Of a stretch of DNA of 64,000 nucleotides, positions 54,272 through 63,616 are shown one piece after another (position 1 is the stretch's first letter; every line of letters begins with the position of its first letter). The notes under the pieces are model-generated. The model was not told where the DNA came from. It made no database searches and saw only the letters and a list, made by a program, of their open reading frames with translations. Source of the stretch: Musa acuminata AAA Group. Lineage: Eukaryota > Streptophyta > Magnoliopsida > Zingiberales > Musaceae. Where the stretch lies: contig NC_088355.1 in assembly GCF_036884655.1 (NCBI RefSeq), forward strand, positions 22,360,501 through 22,424,500. Reading direction: 5' to 3'. The position numbers and the translations under genes are program-made.

Positions 54272-56239
54272 AGGGGATGGTATCTTTCACTCCAAAAAGT
54301 ACTTGAGGCTTTTATGGTCGGTTTTATTTTGAAATCGTTAACCAATCAAGTAGGGTCTCCACCTCGTTGTTGCACGCACAATGGCGAGCATCTCCTTATC
54401 ATATGTTGACTTATTTTGATGGGAGGGAGATAATGCCTTGCTAGTGTATGCGAGTGGTCGACCATCTTGCATGAGAATTGCTCCAATTCCGACTCCAGAT
54501 GCGTCGGCCTCAATAATGAAGGGTCGGTTGAAATCTAGTAGTGTTAGCACCTGCGTCGTCGTCATGGCTGCCTTAAGTTTGTCGAAGGCAACGGAGGCTC
54601 TGTCCGACCATTGGAAGACATCTTTTTTCAGAAAGGAATTAAATTGTGCACTGATCTCTCCATAGTTTTTCACGAACTTGCAGTGGTAGCCTGTTAAACC
54701 CAGAAAGCCATGTAGCAATTTTAAGTTCCTCGGGGTCAGCCAATTTTGCATTGCTCCAATTTTGAAGGGGTCTACTGCCACACCTTCCTCTGATATGATA
54801 TGCCCAAGATATTCCACCTTCTTTTGAAGAAAGCAAAAATTCATAGTGGTTATTGTGTGTTCAAAAGGTGGTTTTCGGTATGTCTTCTTCGCATACTCGT
54901 ATTTGATGATACCCGGATCGAAGGTCCAGCTTTGTGAAGATTTGTGCTCCCTTTCTTCTTGCAACTCATCTACTACTGGAAGAGGGTATTTATCCTTGAT
55001 GGTTATGCCATTGAGAGTTCGGTAATCAACACATAATCGCCATATTCCATCCTTCTTTCGTATGAGGAGCACCGGTGAAGAGTAGGGGCTACAACATGGT
55101 CGAATAACTCCTGTTTTGAGCATCTCTTTTACAATCCTTTCTATTTCATCCTTCTGGAGATATGGATACTGATATGACTGAGCATTTGCTGGAGATTGGC
55201 ATGGAAAAATCGTTATACAATGATCATGCTGACGGGTAAGAGGTAGGTTGCGTAGTTCGTCAAATATATCTGAAAATTTAGCAAGCAAAGGAAGTAGATT
55301 TGGATCTTCCAATTTTGTTGGCTCTCCCTTAGTTTGCTGCTCAAGTTGTACCAAAAAGCCACTGCATGGTTTCTGCAAAACCTTCTTCATTTGTTGTGTG
55401 CAAATCATCGTTACGTCGCCCCCACGTTTCCCATGCAGTATCACCTGTTTCTCCTTACTGTAAAATTTCATAATTAGTTTCATAAAATTCCAAGAAAAAT
55501 CACCTAATGTTGTCAACCATTTAATTTTGAGCATGGCCTCATCATCATCAAGAGGGAGAAGGAAGAAATCTGCAATTATCTCTCGGTCCTGCAGCAATAG
55601 TTTCTCCTGCGGGCGCCTACGATCACACTTCAAAATCCGTCTGTCGGTGACCTTAACATCAAACCTGCAACGATTCTCGATAGGTAATGCCATTTGGATA
55701 GCAACCTTACTGTTTAGGATATTATTAGTACTGCCCGTGTCGATAAAAACAGTGATCAGTTGTTGCTTGAGAAGGCCTCCAACTTTCATCATTTGCGGGT
55801 TTGAGTAGCCGGCTAGTGCATGTACCGTAACTTCGGTCGGTTGTGGCTCTTCTTCTGCATCTTCTTCTGTATATTCAATGCTCTCTTCTGGATGTTCAAT
55901 AACCTCTTCTTCTACTGGTTCGATGATAAAAAGTCTCCCTTTACTACAGCGATGCTCATGGCTCCACGGCTCGTCGCAATGCCAACATAACCCCTTCGTA
56001 GATCGCTCCTGAAGCTCTTCTCTTGTCAACCTTTTTGCTGCAGGGACTCGGTCAACAATAGGGGGGGCTAAGGGCTTCAATATTACTGGTTGAGGAGTGA
56101 CCCTAGTCCTTCGAGCTTCATGGTTCAATTGCTCCTCTTGATGTCGTGTGAAAAAGATGGCTGCAATAAGCGTGTACGGTTGACGTGCTTTAACTTCTCC
56201 TCGGATCTCCGGCTTCAAGCCCTCAATAAAGGTCCTCAA
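54272..56239 (-). pseudogene. pol: G3 gag end, protease, deleted RT and RNase H in one long frame
   Basis: The frame 56239-54338 is open for 633 residues: gag end (FIEGLKPEIRGEVKARQPYT), knuckle CWHCDEPWSHEHRC, acidic stretch, protease ([16 protein letters not shown]), and RT N-terminus (DGIWRLCVDYRTLNGITIKD). Then comes a frameshifted copy of the [11 protein letters not shown] segment (reading [19 protein letters not shown]), after which the sequence jumps to [15 protein letters not shown]. About 75 residues including the catalytic Asp pair are absent. The shift and the deletion together restore the phase, and RNase H follows (FIIEADASGVGIGAILMQ) to a TAA near 54338. G1 has the same joint. 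Confidence 0.9.
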
Positions 56240-56815
56240 TAGCTGTTTTTGAGATCAATTAAGAGTTTGATTAGATAACCTTTCAAACCTGGTTTGGTAC
56301 TCCTGAATGGTGGAGGTTTGTCGGATCTTTGCTAGTTGTCCGTCAATATTCTCGTAATCGGTTGGTTTGAAGCGGATCAGCAGTCCTTCTTTGAATTGGT
56401 TCCATGAAAGGACTCCATAAGTATGTTCAAACCAGTCAAACTACTGTATAGCATCCCCTTCAAGATGTATAGCTGCAATTTTCATCATAGATGCATCCGC
56501 GGTTTTGTGGTATCGAAAATATCGCTCAACGTGCAAGATCCAACCAATCGGGTTTCCTTCTTCCCATCTAGGGAAGTCCACCTTTATGTGTGGATAGTTG
56601 GGATCAATCATAGAACCTCCCCTCCCTTGGAACTCATCTCTTCGGGCCTGGTGCGATTGGGCAAAGCTCTCTCCATGATATGATTTTTTCGGGCTTAGTA
56701 GTCGGCCCAATCTGAGTTCGGTAAAGAGCGTCCGAATCTTATCCTCCATTCGTGCCTCCAAGGCTTCGAATTTAGCATCGATTGCCTCCTTAGATGCCAT
56801 AGTATATGCCTCCAA
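56240..56815 (-). pseudogene. gag: G3 gag, N-terminal part
   Basis: Starts around MASKEAIDAKFEALEARMED (the ATG corresponding to G2 33034 lies near 56800). Reads FPRWEEGNPIGWILHVERYF and ADASMMKIAAIHLEGDAIQ up to 56441, then TAG in place of a Trp codon. It continues in phase (FEHTYGVLSW, IRQTSTIQEYQTRFERLS) to another stop near 56253, a Trp codon changed to TGA. Otherwise intact and collinear with G2 gag. Confidence 0.87.
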
Positions 56816-58119
56816 ATCTATGATGTTAAGATCTCTCTTTTGTTGTCAGGTTAAAGGTATGTATAGGTTGAGAGAAGTGATGGTCGAAAGGGTTGGTGGA
56901 TCGGTGGATGTAGGCTACGATTTAGGCTTGTTTTGTGGCTATTTTGGGTGCAGTTTGAGGGTGTGGTATGGTGGAGTTTTAGGGCTGTGGATGAAAGTTT
57001 TGGATCTGTGGTAGATGGCAGCAAAGGTTTGAGAGAAATCAGTGGAAGTTGCAGCAAGTATGTGCTGTCTTGTTAGAGCAGAATTGTCGCCGAAGAAACA
57101 ACGGTTTCTCGACGTAATTTCCACCAAAAACTTGGGAGAATTGAGGAGGGAATTGATAGCAAAATCATAGTTTATATGACAGCAAGGATATCTAATTTAA
57201 TCAAGAAAATATTGGCAGTATAATAGCATGGAAATTGGTGCAAGTTGCAATTGCAGAATTATCGTCGAAACATTTCAGCGGGATACGATGAAAATTTGCA
57301 GCAACATAAAATCATTTTTAGAGATGAATTTCTTAATAGATCAATCTTAGATGGAAGCCAAGATAATCTATGAAGTGTATAAAAAATTTCATTCAAAAAG
57401 ATTGCAAATAGATGGGTTAAGGCAACGATATGCAGCTGAAATTTTCTGCAGCATAGATTTTCTAGTGCAGCAGATTGGACATAAAAGATTAGTAGTTTAT
57501 ATTGAGAATTTTTCGATGAATCCAAAGGGAAATCTACTGTTAGGAAGTGTCAAAGATGTTAGAAAAATTTCGTAGAAATTTGGATAGAAAAAGCACAGTA
57601 GCAAGATCAAACAGATGGTGCTATGCGGCTTGAATTCTGCAATTCAAGTGCAGCAGATTGGACATAAAAGATTAGTAGTTTATATTGAGAATTTTTTGAT
57701 GAAACCAAAGGGAAATCCACAATTAAGAAGTGTCAAAGATGTCATAAAAATTTCGTAGAAATTTGGATAGAAAAAGCACAGTAGCAAGATCAAACAGATG
57801 GTGCTATGCGGCTTGAATTCTGCAATGTATCTTTCGTCATAGAGATGAAAACTTTGTGACGAAAAGTTTATGCAGCAATATAGGAACGATTTTTTTTTTT
57901 TTTTTTGGATTTTCGAATAAGGATAACTAAATTGCAGCAGCAGTAAGGTAGGAAACCAGAACCTGTTGCAATTCACGGGGAGATCAAAGGACGATCCGTG
58001 GTGGTGGAGATGATGACGGAATTCGGTGACGATCTTTTAAGCAATTATGGGAATTGCTTTGGATGGTTGTAGAGGGTTGATGGATGGCTGTGGAAGGGCA
58101 GCGAGACGCCAAGAACGCT
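56816..58119 (-). other. G3 untranslated leader
   Basis: AT-rich, 1.3 kb. Two close copies of one segment lie at about 57480-57620 and 57660-57800 (shared words GGACATAAAAGATTAGTAG and AAATTTCGTAGAAATTTGG). A run of T occurs near 57892-57906. ORFs at 57259-57976 lie in these repeats and are not genes. Confidence 0.72.
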
Positions 58120-58131
58120 GCTCTGATACCA
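58120..58131 (-). promoter_or_regulatory. G3 primer-binding site
   Basis: GCTCTGATACCA on plus (TGGTATCAGAGC on minus), two bases from the LTR at 58134. Confidence 0.9.
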
Positions 58132-58133
58132 GG

Positions 58134-58571
58134 TGTTAGAACCCTTATAGATTCTAAACTGGGGGTTGATCTCTTTAGGGGATCGGCCTCCTTGGAACTC
58201 TATAGGGGTTCCTCCCTCCAAGTTGCTGCTCAAAGGCTGCAGAAAAGATTCATCTATTGCTTGTGAAAAGAGAAGGAATACATGGCTATTTATAGGGCTT
58301 CTAAACCCTAACTCCTAATAGGACTCCTACTTAAGACTCTTACTTCTAACCAACTCCTAGTAGGACTCATAGTCAAGACTCCTATTCCCTTACAACTCCT
58401 AATTCTTCTCTAAGAAAACACCTCCTACTTGAATGCCTCTCTCAATTAGGACTCTCCTAGCTAGAGTCCTAACAGAATGTCCCTCTCATTTAGGACTCTC
58501 CTAGCTAGAGTCTTCATAGTTTTACATGAATGTCCCTCTCAATTAGGACTCTCCAAGCTAGAGTCCTAACA
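58134..58571 (-). repeat. G3 5' LTR (438 bp)
   Basis: TGTTAGAACCC to GAGTCCTAACA on plus. TATA word TATTTATA at 58287-58294. Three copies of the terminal hairpin module lie at 58440-58571. Followed by GTCCT. Confidence 0.92.
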
Positions 58572-59805
58572 GTCCTTAAGTAGTAAGTTTTCTTTTTGGA
58601 GAGTTTCTAGATCATGGCATTTGATGCTTGAATTTAAACTATCATGATATTCAGTTTTTAACTTATCAAAATTACAAGTAAGATTATCATGCTCTTTTTT
58701 TAGCAATTTATATTTTCTATTGATAATCTTGCATTCATCAAATAATTCATGGAAAGCATTTAATAACTCAAGATAAGGTAAATCTACATCAATTAAATCC
58801 GTTACCTCTTCTCCAATGGCCATTAGAGCGTAATGAGCAACTTGCTCGGTGTTGGACTCCTCTTCTTCGGATGCGCTCGAATCATCCCATGTTGCTTTGA
58901 GCGCATTCTTCTTTGGTGTTCTCTTTTCGATTTGGGGACAATCACTCTTGTAGTGTCCCGGCTTTTTGCACTCATAGTAACTGACTTGGTCCTTTTTGGG
59001 TTCAAGTTTGTTTCTTGTGTCATTCTTAAACTTGTTTCTTTTAATGAATTTTTTAAATTTTCTTGTTAGAAGTGCTAAGTCATCGTCACAGTCCTCATCA
59101 CTTGAGTTTTCTCTCAAGTGGTCTTCTGAAGTTCTAAGTGTCATATCCTTCCTGTTCTTTGGAAGGATGTCTTATTGCTCTTCATGAGCTTTGCAAGTCA
59201 TCTCGTAGGTCATTAATGACCCAATTAGTTCTTCAAGAGGGAAGTTGTTTAGATCTTTCGCCTCTTGAATAGCAGTGACTTTAGGATCCCAGCTTTTAGG
59301 AAGGGATCTTAGAATTTTATTTACGAGCTCAAAATCCGAAAAAAATTTTCGAGTCCTTTTAGACCGTTGACGAGATCCGTGAAACCAGTAAACATGTCGC
59401 CAATAGTCTCACTCGGTTTCATCTGGAAAAGTTCAAAAGAGTGTAACAAAAATTGATTTTTGACTCTTTCACTCTACTTGTGCCTTCATGAGTCACTTCG
59501 AGTGTGTGCCAAATATCAAATGTGGTTTCACAAATCGAAACACATTTAAACTCATTTTTATCAAGTGCACAAAATAAGGCATTCATAGCCTTTGTATTAA
59601 GAGCGAAAGCCTTCTTCTCCAAATCATTCCAATCGATCATTGGAAGAGAAGACTTCGAAAAACTATTTTTGACAAGATTCCAAAGTTCAAAATCCATAGA
59701 AATAAGAAAGATCCTCATTCGGGTCTTCCAATAGGTGTAGTCCGTCCCATTGAACATGGGTGGACGTGTAATAGAATGGCCATCTTGGTTTCCGGCATAA
59801 GCCAT
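58572..59805 (-). pseudogene. gag: M3 gag, N-terminal and middle part
   Basis: The start at 59805 gives MAYAGNQDGHSITRPPMFNG. The UBN2-like core is open to about 59460, where a base is lost. The frame 59144-58572 then carries the acidic region and the first knuckle, which reads YYECKKPGHYKSDC: its first Cys is Tyr, so zinc binding is lost. The Leu/Lys coiled-coil stretch (KYKLLKKEHDNLTCNFDKL) ends at the G3 insertion after ENLLLKD. The rest of gag is at 43171-43502. Confidence 0.88.
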
Positions 59806-59841
59806 CTATCTTGGGTTTTAATCCGTTTGAGAGTTAACCCC

Positions 59842-59853
59842 GCTTTGATACCA
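59842..59853 (-). promoter_or_regulatory. M3 primer-binding site
   Basis: GCTTTGATACCA on plus, or TGGTATCAAAGC on minus: one base differs from the usual TGGTATCAGAGC. Confidence 0.8.
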
Positions 59854-59855
59854 AT

Positions 59856-61065
59856 TGTTAGGATCGAGAGCACTAAGAGGGGGGGGGTGAATTAGTGTAG
59901 CGGAAAACTTTCTGCGATTACAACCGAAAGCTGCGTTCGTTTGATAAAAATGATTTAGATGTAAAAACTGATTCTATGATTACTTTAAATTAAGATTAAG
60001 CAAGATGACGTTAAAGTAAATCTACGAAGGCAGTTTGCAGTTTATGATGAAAATCAGAATGCAAGCGCAAACTGAAATGCGACGTTCGTACGATAAAACC
60101 GGTTTACGTCTAAATGCTAATTTTGAAGATATTGAACTTTGAGATATATTTTATAAATGCGCAGAAGGCAGTTTGCAGTTATGATTGAAATCAAAATGTA
60201 AACGTAAACTGAAATGTAATGATCGTACGAAAAAGCTGATTTACGTATAAACGCAGATTCGGAAAGCTCTGAACTTAGAAACTCGTTCGTAAAAGCGCAG
60301 AAGGCAGTAGCTATTTAGGAGGTTTGCAGTAAAGATAAAATGCTCAAAGTAAATGCAAACCGAGATTTAGAGTGGTTCGGTCAATCTTGACCTACTCCAC
60401 TTTTGGCTTCCTCCATCGACGAGGTCACCGACGTGAACTAGAGGCCTTCCTTCAATGGGCAAAGGCCAACCACCCTTTTATAGTTTCACTCCTTTTGACG
60501 GGCTTAGGAGACAACCCTTACACAAATATTCTCTCCTCTCTTTATAACTCAAGACTTTGAAGAACAAAGGGAGGAGAACTTTTGGCCTTTACAACAATTT
60601 TGAGCTCTAAGAATCACAAAAAGAGATCAAGATTTCGAGTGTAAGTTACTTCCTTTTAGTGCTGAATGGGTGCAGTATTTATAGGCCTCAACCCAGTTCA
60701 AATTTGGAGCTCAAAACTGTCAATTCCCGGAATTCCAGGATCAAGCGGTTGCACCTCCTAACTGGGGCGATTGCACCGCCTGGCAGAGCTCGAAGACTGA
60801 GCCTCTGGGGGGGCCACCTTTGTCAGGGGCGGTTGCACCTCTCTACCAGAGCTCGAAGACCGAGCTCAGGCGGTTGCACCTCCTGACTGGGGCGGTTGCA
60901 CCGCCTACCAGAGCTCGAAGACCGAGCTCAGGCGGTGCTACCTCCTGTCAGGGGAGGTTGCACCGCCTAGTCTCGCTCAGAGACTGAGCCCAAGCGGTGC
61001 TACCTCCTGGCTGGGGCGGTTGCACCGCCCAATCTCCCTAGGAGACTTAGCCCAGGTGGTGCTAC
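59856..61065 (-). repeat. M3 5' LTR, truncated
   Basis: Starts TGTTAGGATCGAGAGC on plus with a G tract near 59879, TATA word at 60676-60683 and GC dyad units from 60740. It stops near 61065 at GGTGGTGCTACCG inside the dyad array. The remaining 500-550 bp seen in the 3' LTR (39200-39743) are absent. It joins directly to the end of the P1 3' LTR. Confidence 0.85.
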
Positions 61066-61176
61066 CGAAATCACTTTTAATGAACGAACTCAGTTTTTAT
61101 CCTAGAAGGTTTTCCACTGCACTAATTCACCCCCCCCCCCCCCCCCCCCCCCCCCTTAGTGCACTTGATCCTAATA
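61066..61176 (+). repeat. P1 3' LTR, last 111 bp
   Basis: Matches P1 5' LTR 27420-27525 (TTATCCTAGAAGGTTTTC, then C tract, TTAGTGC, CTTGATCCTAA). The C run here is 26 bases (61130-61155) against 18 in the 5' LTR. Ends CTAATA (CTAACA changed) before GTCCC and G1 gag. Confidence 0.85.
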
Positions 61177-61617
61177 GTCCCTACACCAAAGAGGTTAACA
61201 AGAGAAGAGCTTCGGGAGCGATATGCGAAGGGGTTATGTTGGCATTGTGACGAGCCGTGGAGCCGTGAGCATCGCTGTAGTAAAGGGGGACTTCTTATGA
61301 TTGAAATGATAGAAGAAGAGATCATTGAACATCCAGAAGAAAGCCTTGAACATGAAGAAGAAGATGCAGAAGAAGAGCCACAACCGACCGAAGTTACGGT
61401 ACATACACTAGCTGGCTACTCAAACCCGCAAACGATGAAAGTTGGAGGCCTTCTCAAACAACAACCGATCACTGTTCTCATCGACACGGGCAGCACTAAT
61501 AACTTCCTAAACAGTAAGGTTGCTGTCCATATGAACTTACCTATTGAGAATTGCAGCAGGTTTGTCGTTAAGGTCGCCAACGGATGGATTTTGAAGTGTG
61601 ATCATAGTTGCCCGTAG
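61177..61617 (+). pseudogene. gag-pol: G1 gag knuckle and protease
   Basis: Resumes exactly where gag broke at 25436. Reads [14 protein letters not shown], knuckle [14 protein letters not shown], an acidic stretch, then the protease active site [16 protein letters not shown] (about 61477-61524). It stops at TAG 61615, where other copies have a Gln codon. After that, stops at 61633, 61778 and 61885 and frame changes break the protease C-terminus and linker. Confidence 0.88.
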
Positions 61618-63158
61618 GTGAAACTATTGCTGTAGGACCAAGAGATAATTGCATATTTCTTCCTCCTCCCTCTTGATGATCATGAGGCCATACTCATAAT
61701 TAAATGGTTGATGACATTAGGTGATATTTCTTGGAATTTTATGCAAATAATTATAAACTTTTACAATAAGGAGAAATAGGTGATACTACACGGGAAACTT
61801 GAGGGCGACGTAACAACGATTTGCACACAACAAATGGAGAAGGTTTTGCATAAAGCATGCAGAGGCTTTTTGGTACAACTTGAGTAGCAAATTAAAGGAG
61901 AGCTAATAGAATTTGAAGATCCAAACCTATTTCCTTTACTTGTTGAATTTTCAGATATTTTTGACGAGCCGCACAACCTACCTCTTACTCATCGGCATGA
62001 TCATTGTATAATGATTTTTACAGTCAAATCCCTAGCAAATGCTCAGTCATATCAGTATCCACATCTCCAAAAGGATGAAATAGAAAAGATTGTAAAAGAG
62101 AAGCCCAAAATAGGAGTTATTCGGCCATGTTGTAGCCCCTACTCTTCACCGGTGCTCCTCATACGAAAGAAGGATGGAATATGGCGATTATGTGTTTATT
62201 ACCGAGCTCTCAATGGCATAACCATCAAAGATAAATACCCTATTCCAGTAATAGATGAGTTACTAGATGAAAGGGAGCACAAATCTTCACAAAGCTGGAC
62301 CTTCGATCCGGGTATCATCAAATACAAGTATGCGAAGAAGACATACCGAAAACCACCTTTTGAACACACAACAACCACTATGAATTTTTGCTTTCTTTAA
62401 AAGAAGGTGGAATATCTTGGGCATATCATATCAGAGGAAGGTGTGGCAGTAGACCCCTTCAAAATTGGAGCAATGCAAAACTAGCTGACCCCGAGGAACA
62501 TAAAATTCCTACATGGCTTTCTTGGTTTAAAAGGTTACTACTGCAAGTTCGTGAAAAACTATAGAGAGATCAGTGCACCACTTACTTCCTTACTGAAAAA
62601 GATGTCTTCCAATGGTCAGATGGAGCCTCCTCTGCCTTCAACAAACTTAAGGCAGCCATGAAGACGATGCCGGTGCTAACACTACCAGATTTCAACCGAC
62701 CCTTCATTATTGAGGCCGACGCATCTAGAGTCGGAATTGGAGCCATTCTCATGCAAGATGGTCGACCACTCACATACACTAGCAAGGCATTATCTCCCTC
62801 CCATCAAAATAAGTCAACATATGATAAAGAGATGCTTGCCATTGTGCGCAGAGCAACGAGGTAGAGACCCTACTTGATTGGTCGACGATTTCAAATTAAA
62901 ACCGACCATAAAAGCCTCAAGTACTTTTTGGAGCAAAAGATAACATCCCCTGAGCAGCAAAAATGGGTAACAAAACTTTTTAAATTTGATTATGAAATAA
63001 CTTACGAAAAGGGGAAAGAGAATGTTCTTGCAGATGTGCTTTCGTAACTACCCGAGCAAGCTGAAGTTTCGACCGTTTCACTTCCGACCAGCGACTTCCT
63101 TGAGGATATTAAGATGGAATGACAGGAAGATTCAGAGACTAGTAAGATTATAAAAAAA
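61618..63158 (+). pseudogene. pol: G1 RT (core deleted) and RNase H
   Basis: RT N-terminus: [19 protein letters not shown] and RALNGITIKDKYPIPVIDEL. Then the same shifted segment as G3 ([19 protein letters not shown]) jumps to NFCFL, with the catalytic part missing, followed by [15 protein letters not shown]. RNase H at about 62650-62960 (FIIEADASRVGIGAILMQ, STYDKEMLAIV, IKTDHKSLKYFL). Frames are broken by stops near 62398, 62482 and 62862 and a shift near 62600. It is more worn than G3, as expected for the older host element. Confidence 0.88.
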
Positions 63159-63602
63159 TTGGAGGAAGCACCAAGCCCCATGGCTCATTACAATTGGGAC
63201 TCAAAAGAATTACACTATAAGGGATGCATTGTGCTTATGATAAATTCTACTTGCATCTTCACGAGCAGATTTTGGACAAAGTTATTCCATATGCAGGGTA
63301 CTAAATTGAAAAGGAGTAAGGTATATCACCCACAAACTGACGGCCAGACGGAAGTTGTAAATAGGTACTTGGAGATAGCCCAAAGCAACCCACCAAATAT
63401 GACTACCCAAGGAGAACTTCTGACTCAGCCAAGTGCCATTATTGATCGATGGATCATGACTCGATGATGACGTTCCACTACTGAATTGCTAATACAGTGG
63501 ACAAACCTACTAACAGAAGATGCCACTTGGGAGAACTATGATGACTTAAAGATCAAATTCACAAAATTCATGAATCGTCAACCTCGAGGACAAGGCTGAT
63601 TT
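63159..63602 (+). pseudogene. pol: G1 integrase remnant and chromodomain
   Basis: [19 protein letters not shown] runs directly into [19 protein letters not shown], so zinc finger and first two catalytic Asp are missing. [15 protein letters not shown] keeps the Glu region. The joint [13 protein letters not shown] then removes the GPY/F module. It ends with IIDRWIMTR, two stops near 63466, and chromodomain words LIQWTNLLTEDATWENYDDL to a TGA near 63599. Both joints are identical in position to G3. Confidence 0.86.
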
Positions 63603-63616
63603 GAAGAGGGCAGGTT
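63603..63616 (+). promoter_or_regulatory. G1 polypurine tract
   Basis: GAAGAGGGCAGGTT directly before the 3' LTR start TGTCAGGACTCTAGC at 63617. Confidence 0.75.

Larger units (their letters stand above)
43503..58571 (-). mobile_element. G3: deletion-derivative chromovirus in M3 gag, split by P2
   Basis: On minus: 5' LTR 58571-58134, PBS 58131-58120, leader, gag from 56815, a long gag/PR/RT/RNase H frame 56239-54338, then P2 (54271-44718), then RNase H end, integrase remnant and chromodomain 44717-44048, 3' LTR 44047-43610 plus a partial extra LTR end 43609-43503. Flanks GTCAT (43498-43502) and GTCCT (58572-58576) are a target duplication with one change. The RT catalytic core and integrase N-terminus plus core are deleted at exactly the joints seen in G1. 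Confidence 0.9.
37995..61065 (-). mobile_element. M3: Sirevirus with pol replaced by a foreign gene cassette, split by G3
   Basis: On minus: 5' LTR 61065-59856 (distal end lost), PBS 59853-59842, gag 59805-58572 and 43502-43171 (split by G3), foreign cassette about 43170-40953, a stub of the pol 3' end 40952-40861, 3' non-coding 40860-39744, 3' LTR 39743-37995. The left LTR end reads TTTTAGGATCGAG instead of TGTTAGGATCGAG. Almost all of PR, INT, RT and RNase H is gone. The LTR type is the short-U3 kind of M1 and P2, not that of M2 and P1. Confidence 0.82.
25437..61176 (+). mobile_element. P1: gag-only Sirevirus inserted in G1, itself carrying G2 and M3
   Basis: 5' LTR 25437-27525, PBS 27528-27540, gag 27586-28528, non-coding 28529-31311, 3' LTR 31312-32003 plus 37812-37994 plus 61066-61176. 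Flanking bases are GTCGT (25432-25436) and GTCCC (61177-61181), a target duplication with two mismatches; continuity of G1 gag across the element is the better proof. There is no pol. The middle of its 3' LTR was lost in a deletion that also removed the end of M3. It is older than M2 judging by gag frameshifts. Confidence 0.82.

Noticed and set aside
25437..61176. Reading G1 (left, 23113-25436) and the chromovirus at 61177-64000 as two separate truncated elements
   Set aside because: Gag is collinear across the gap, the P1 LTR ends sit exactly at both edges, and the outer LTRs share a private variant, so one split element is simpler.
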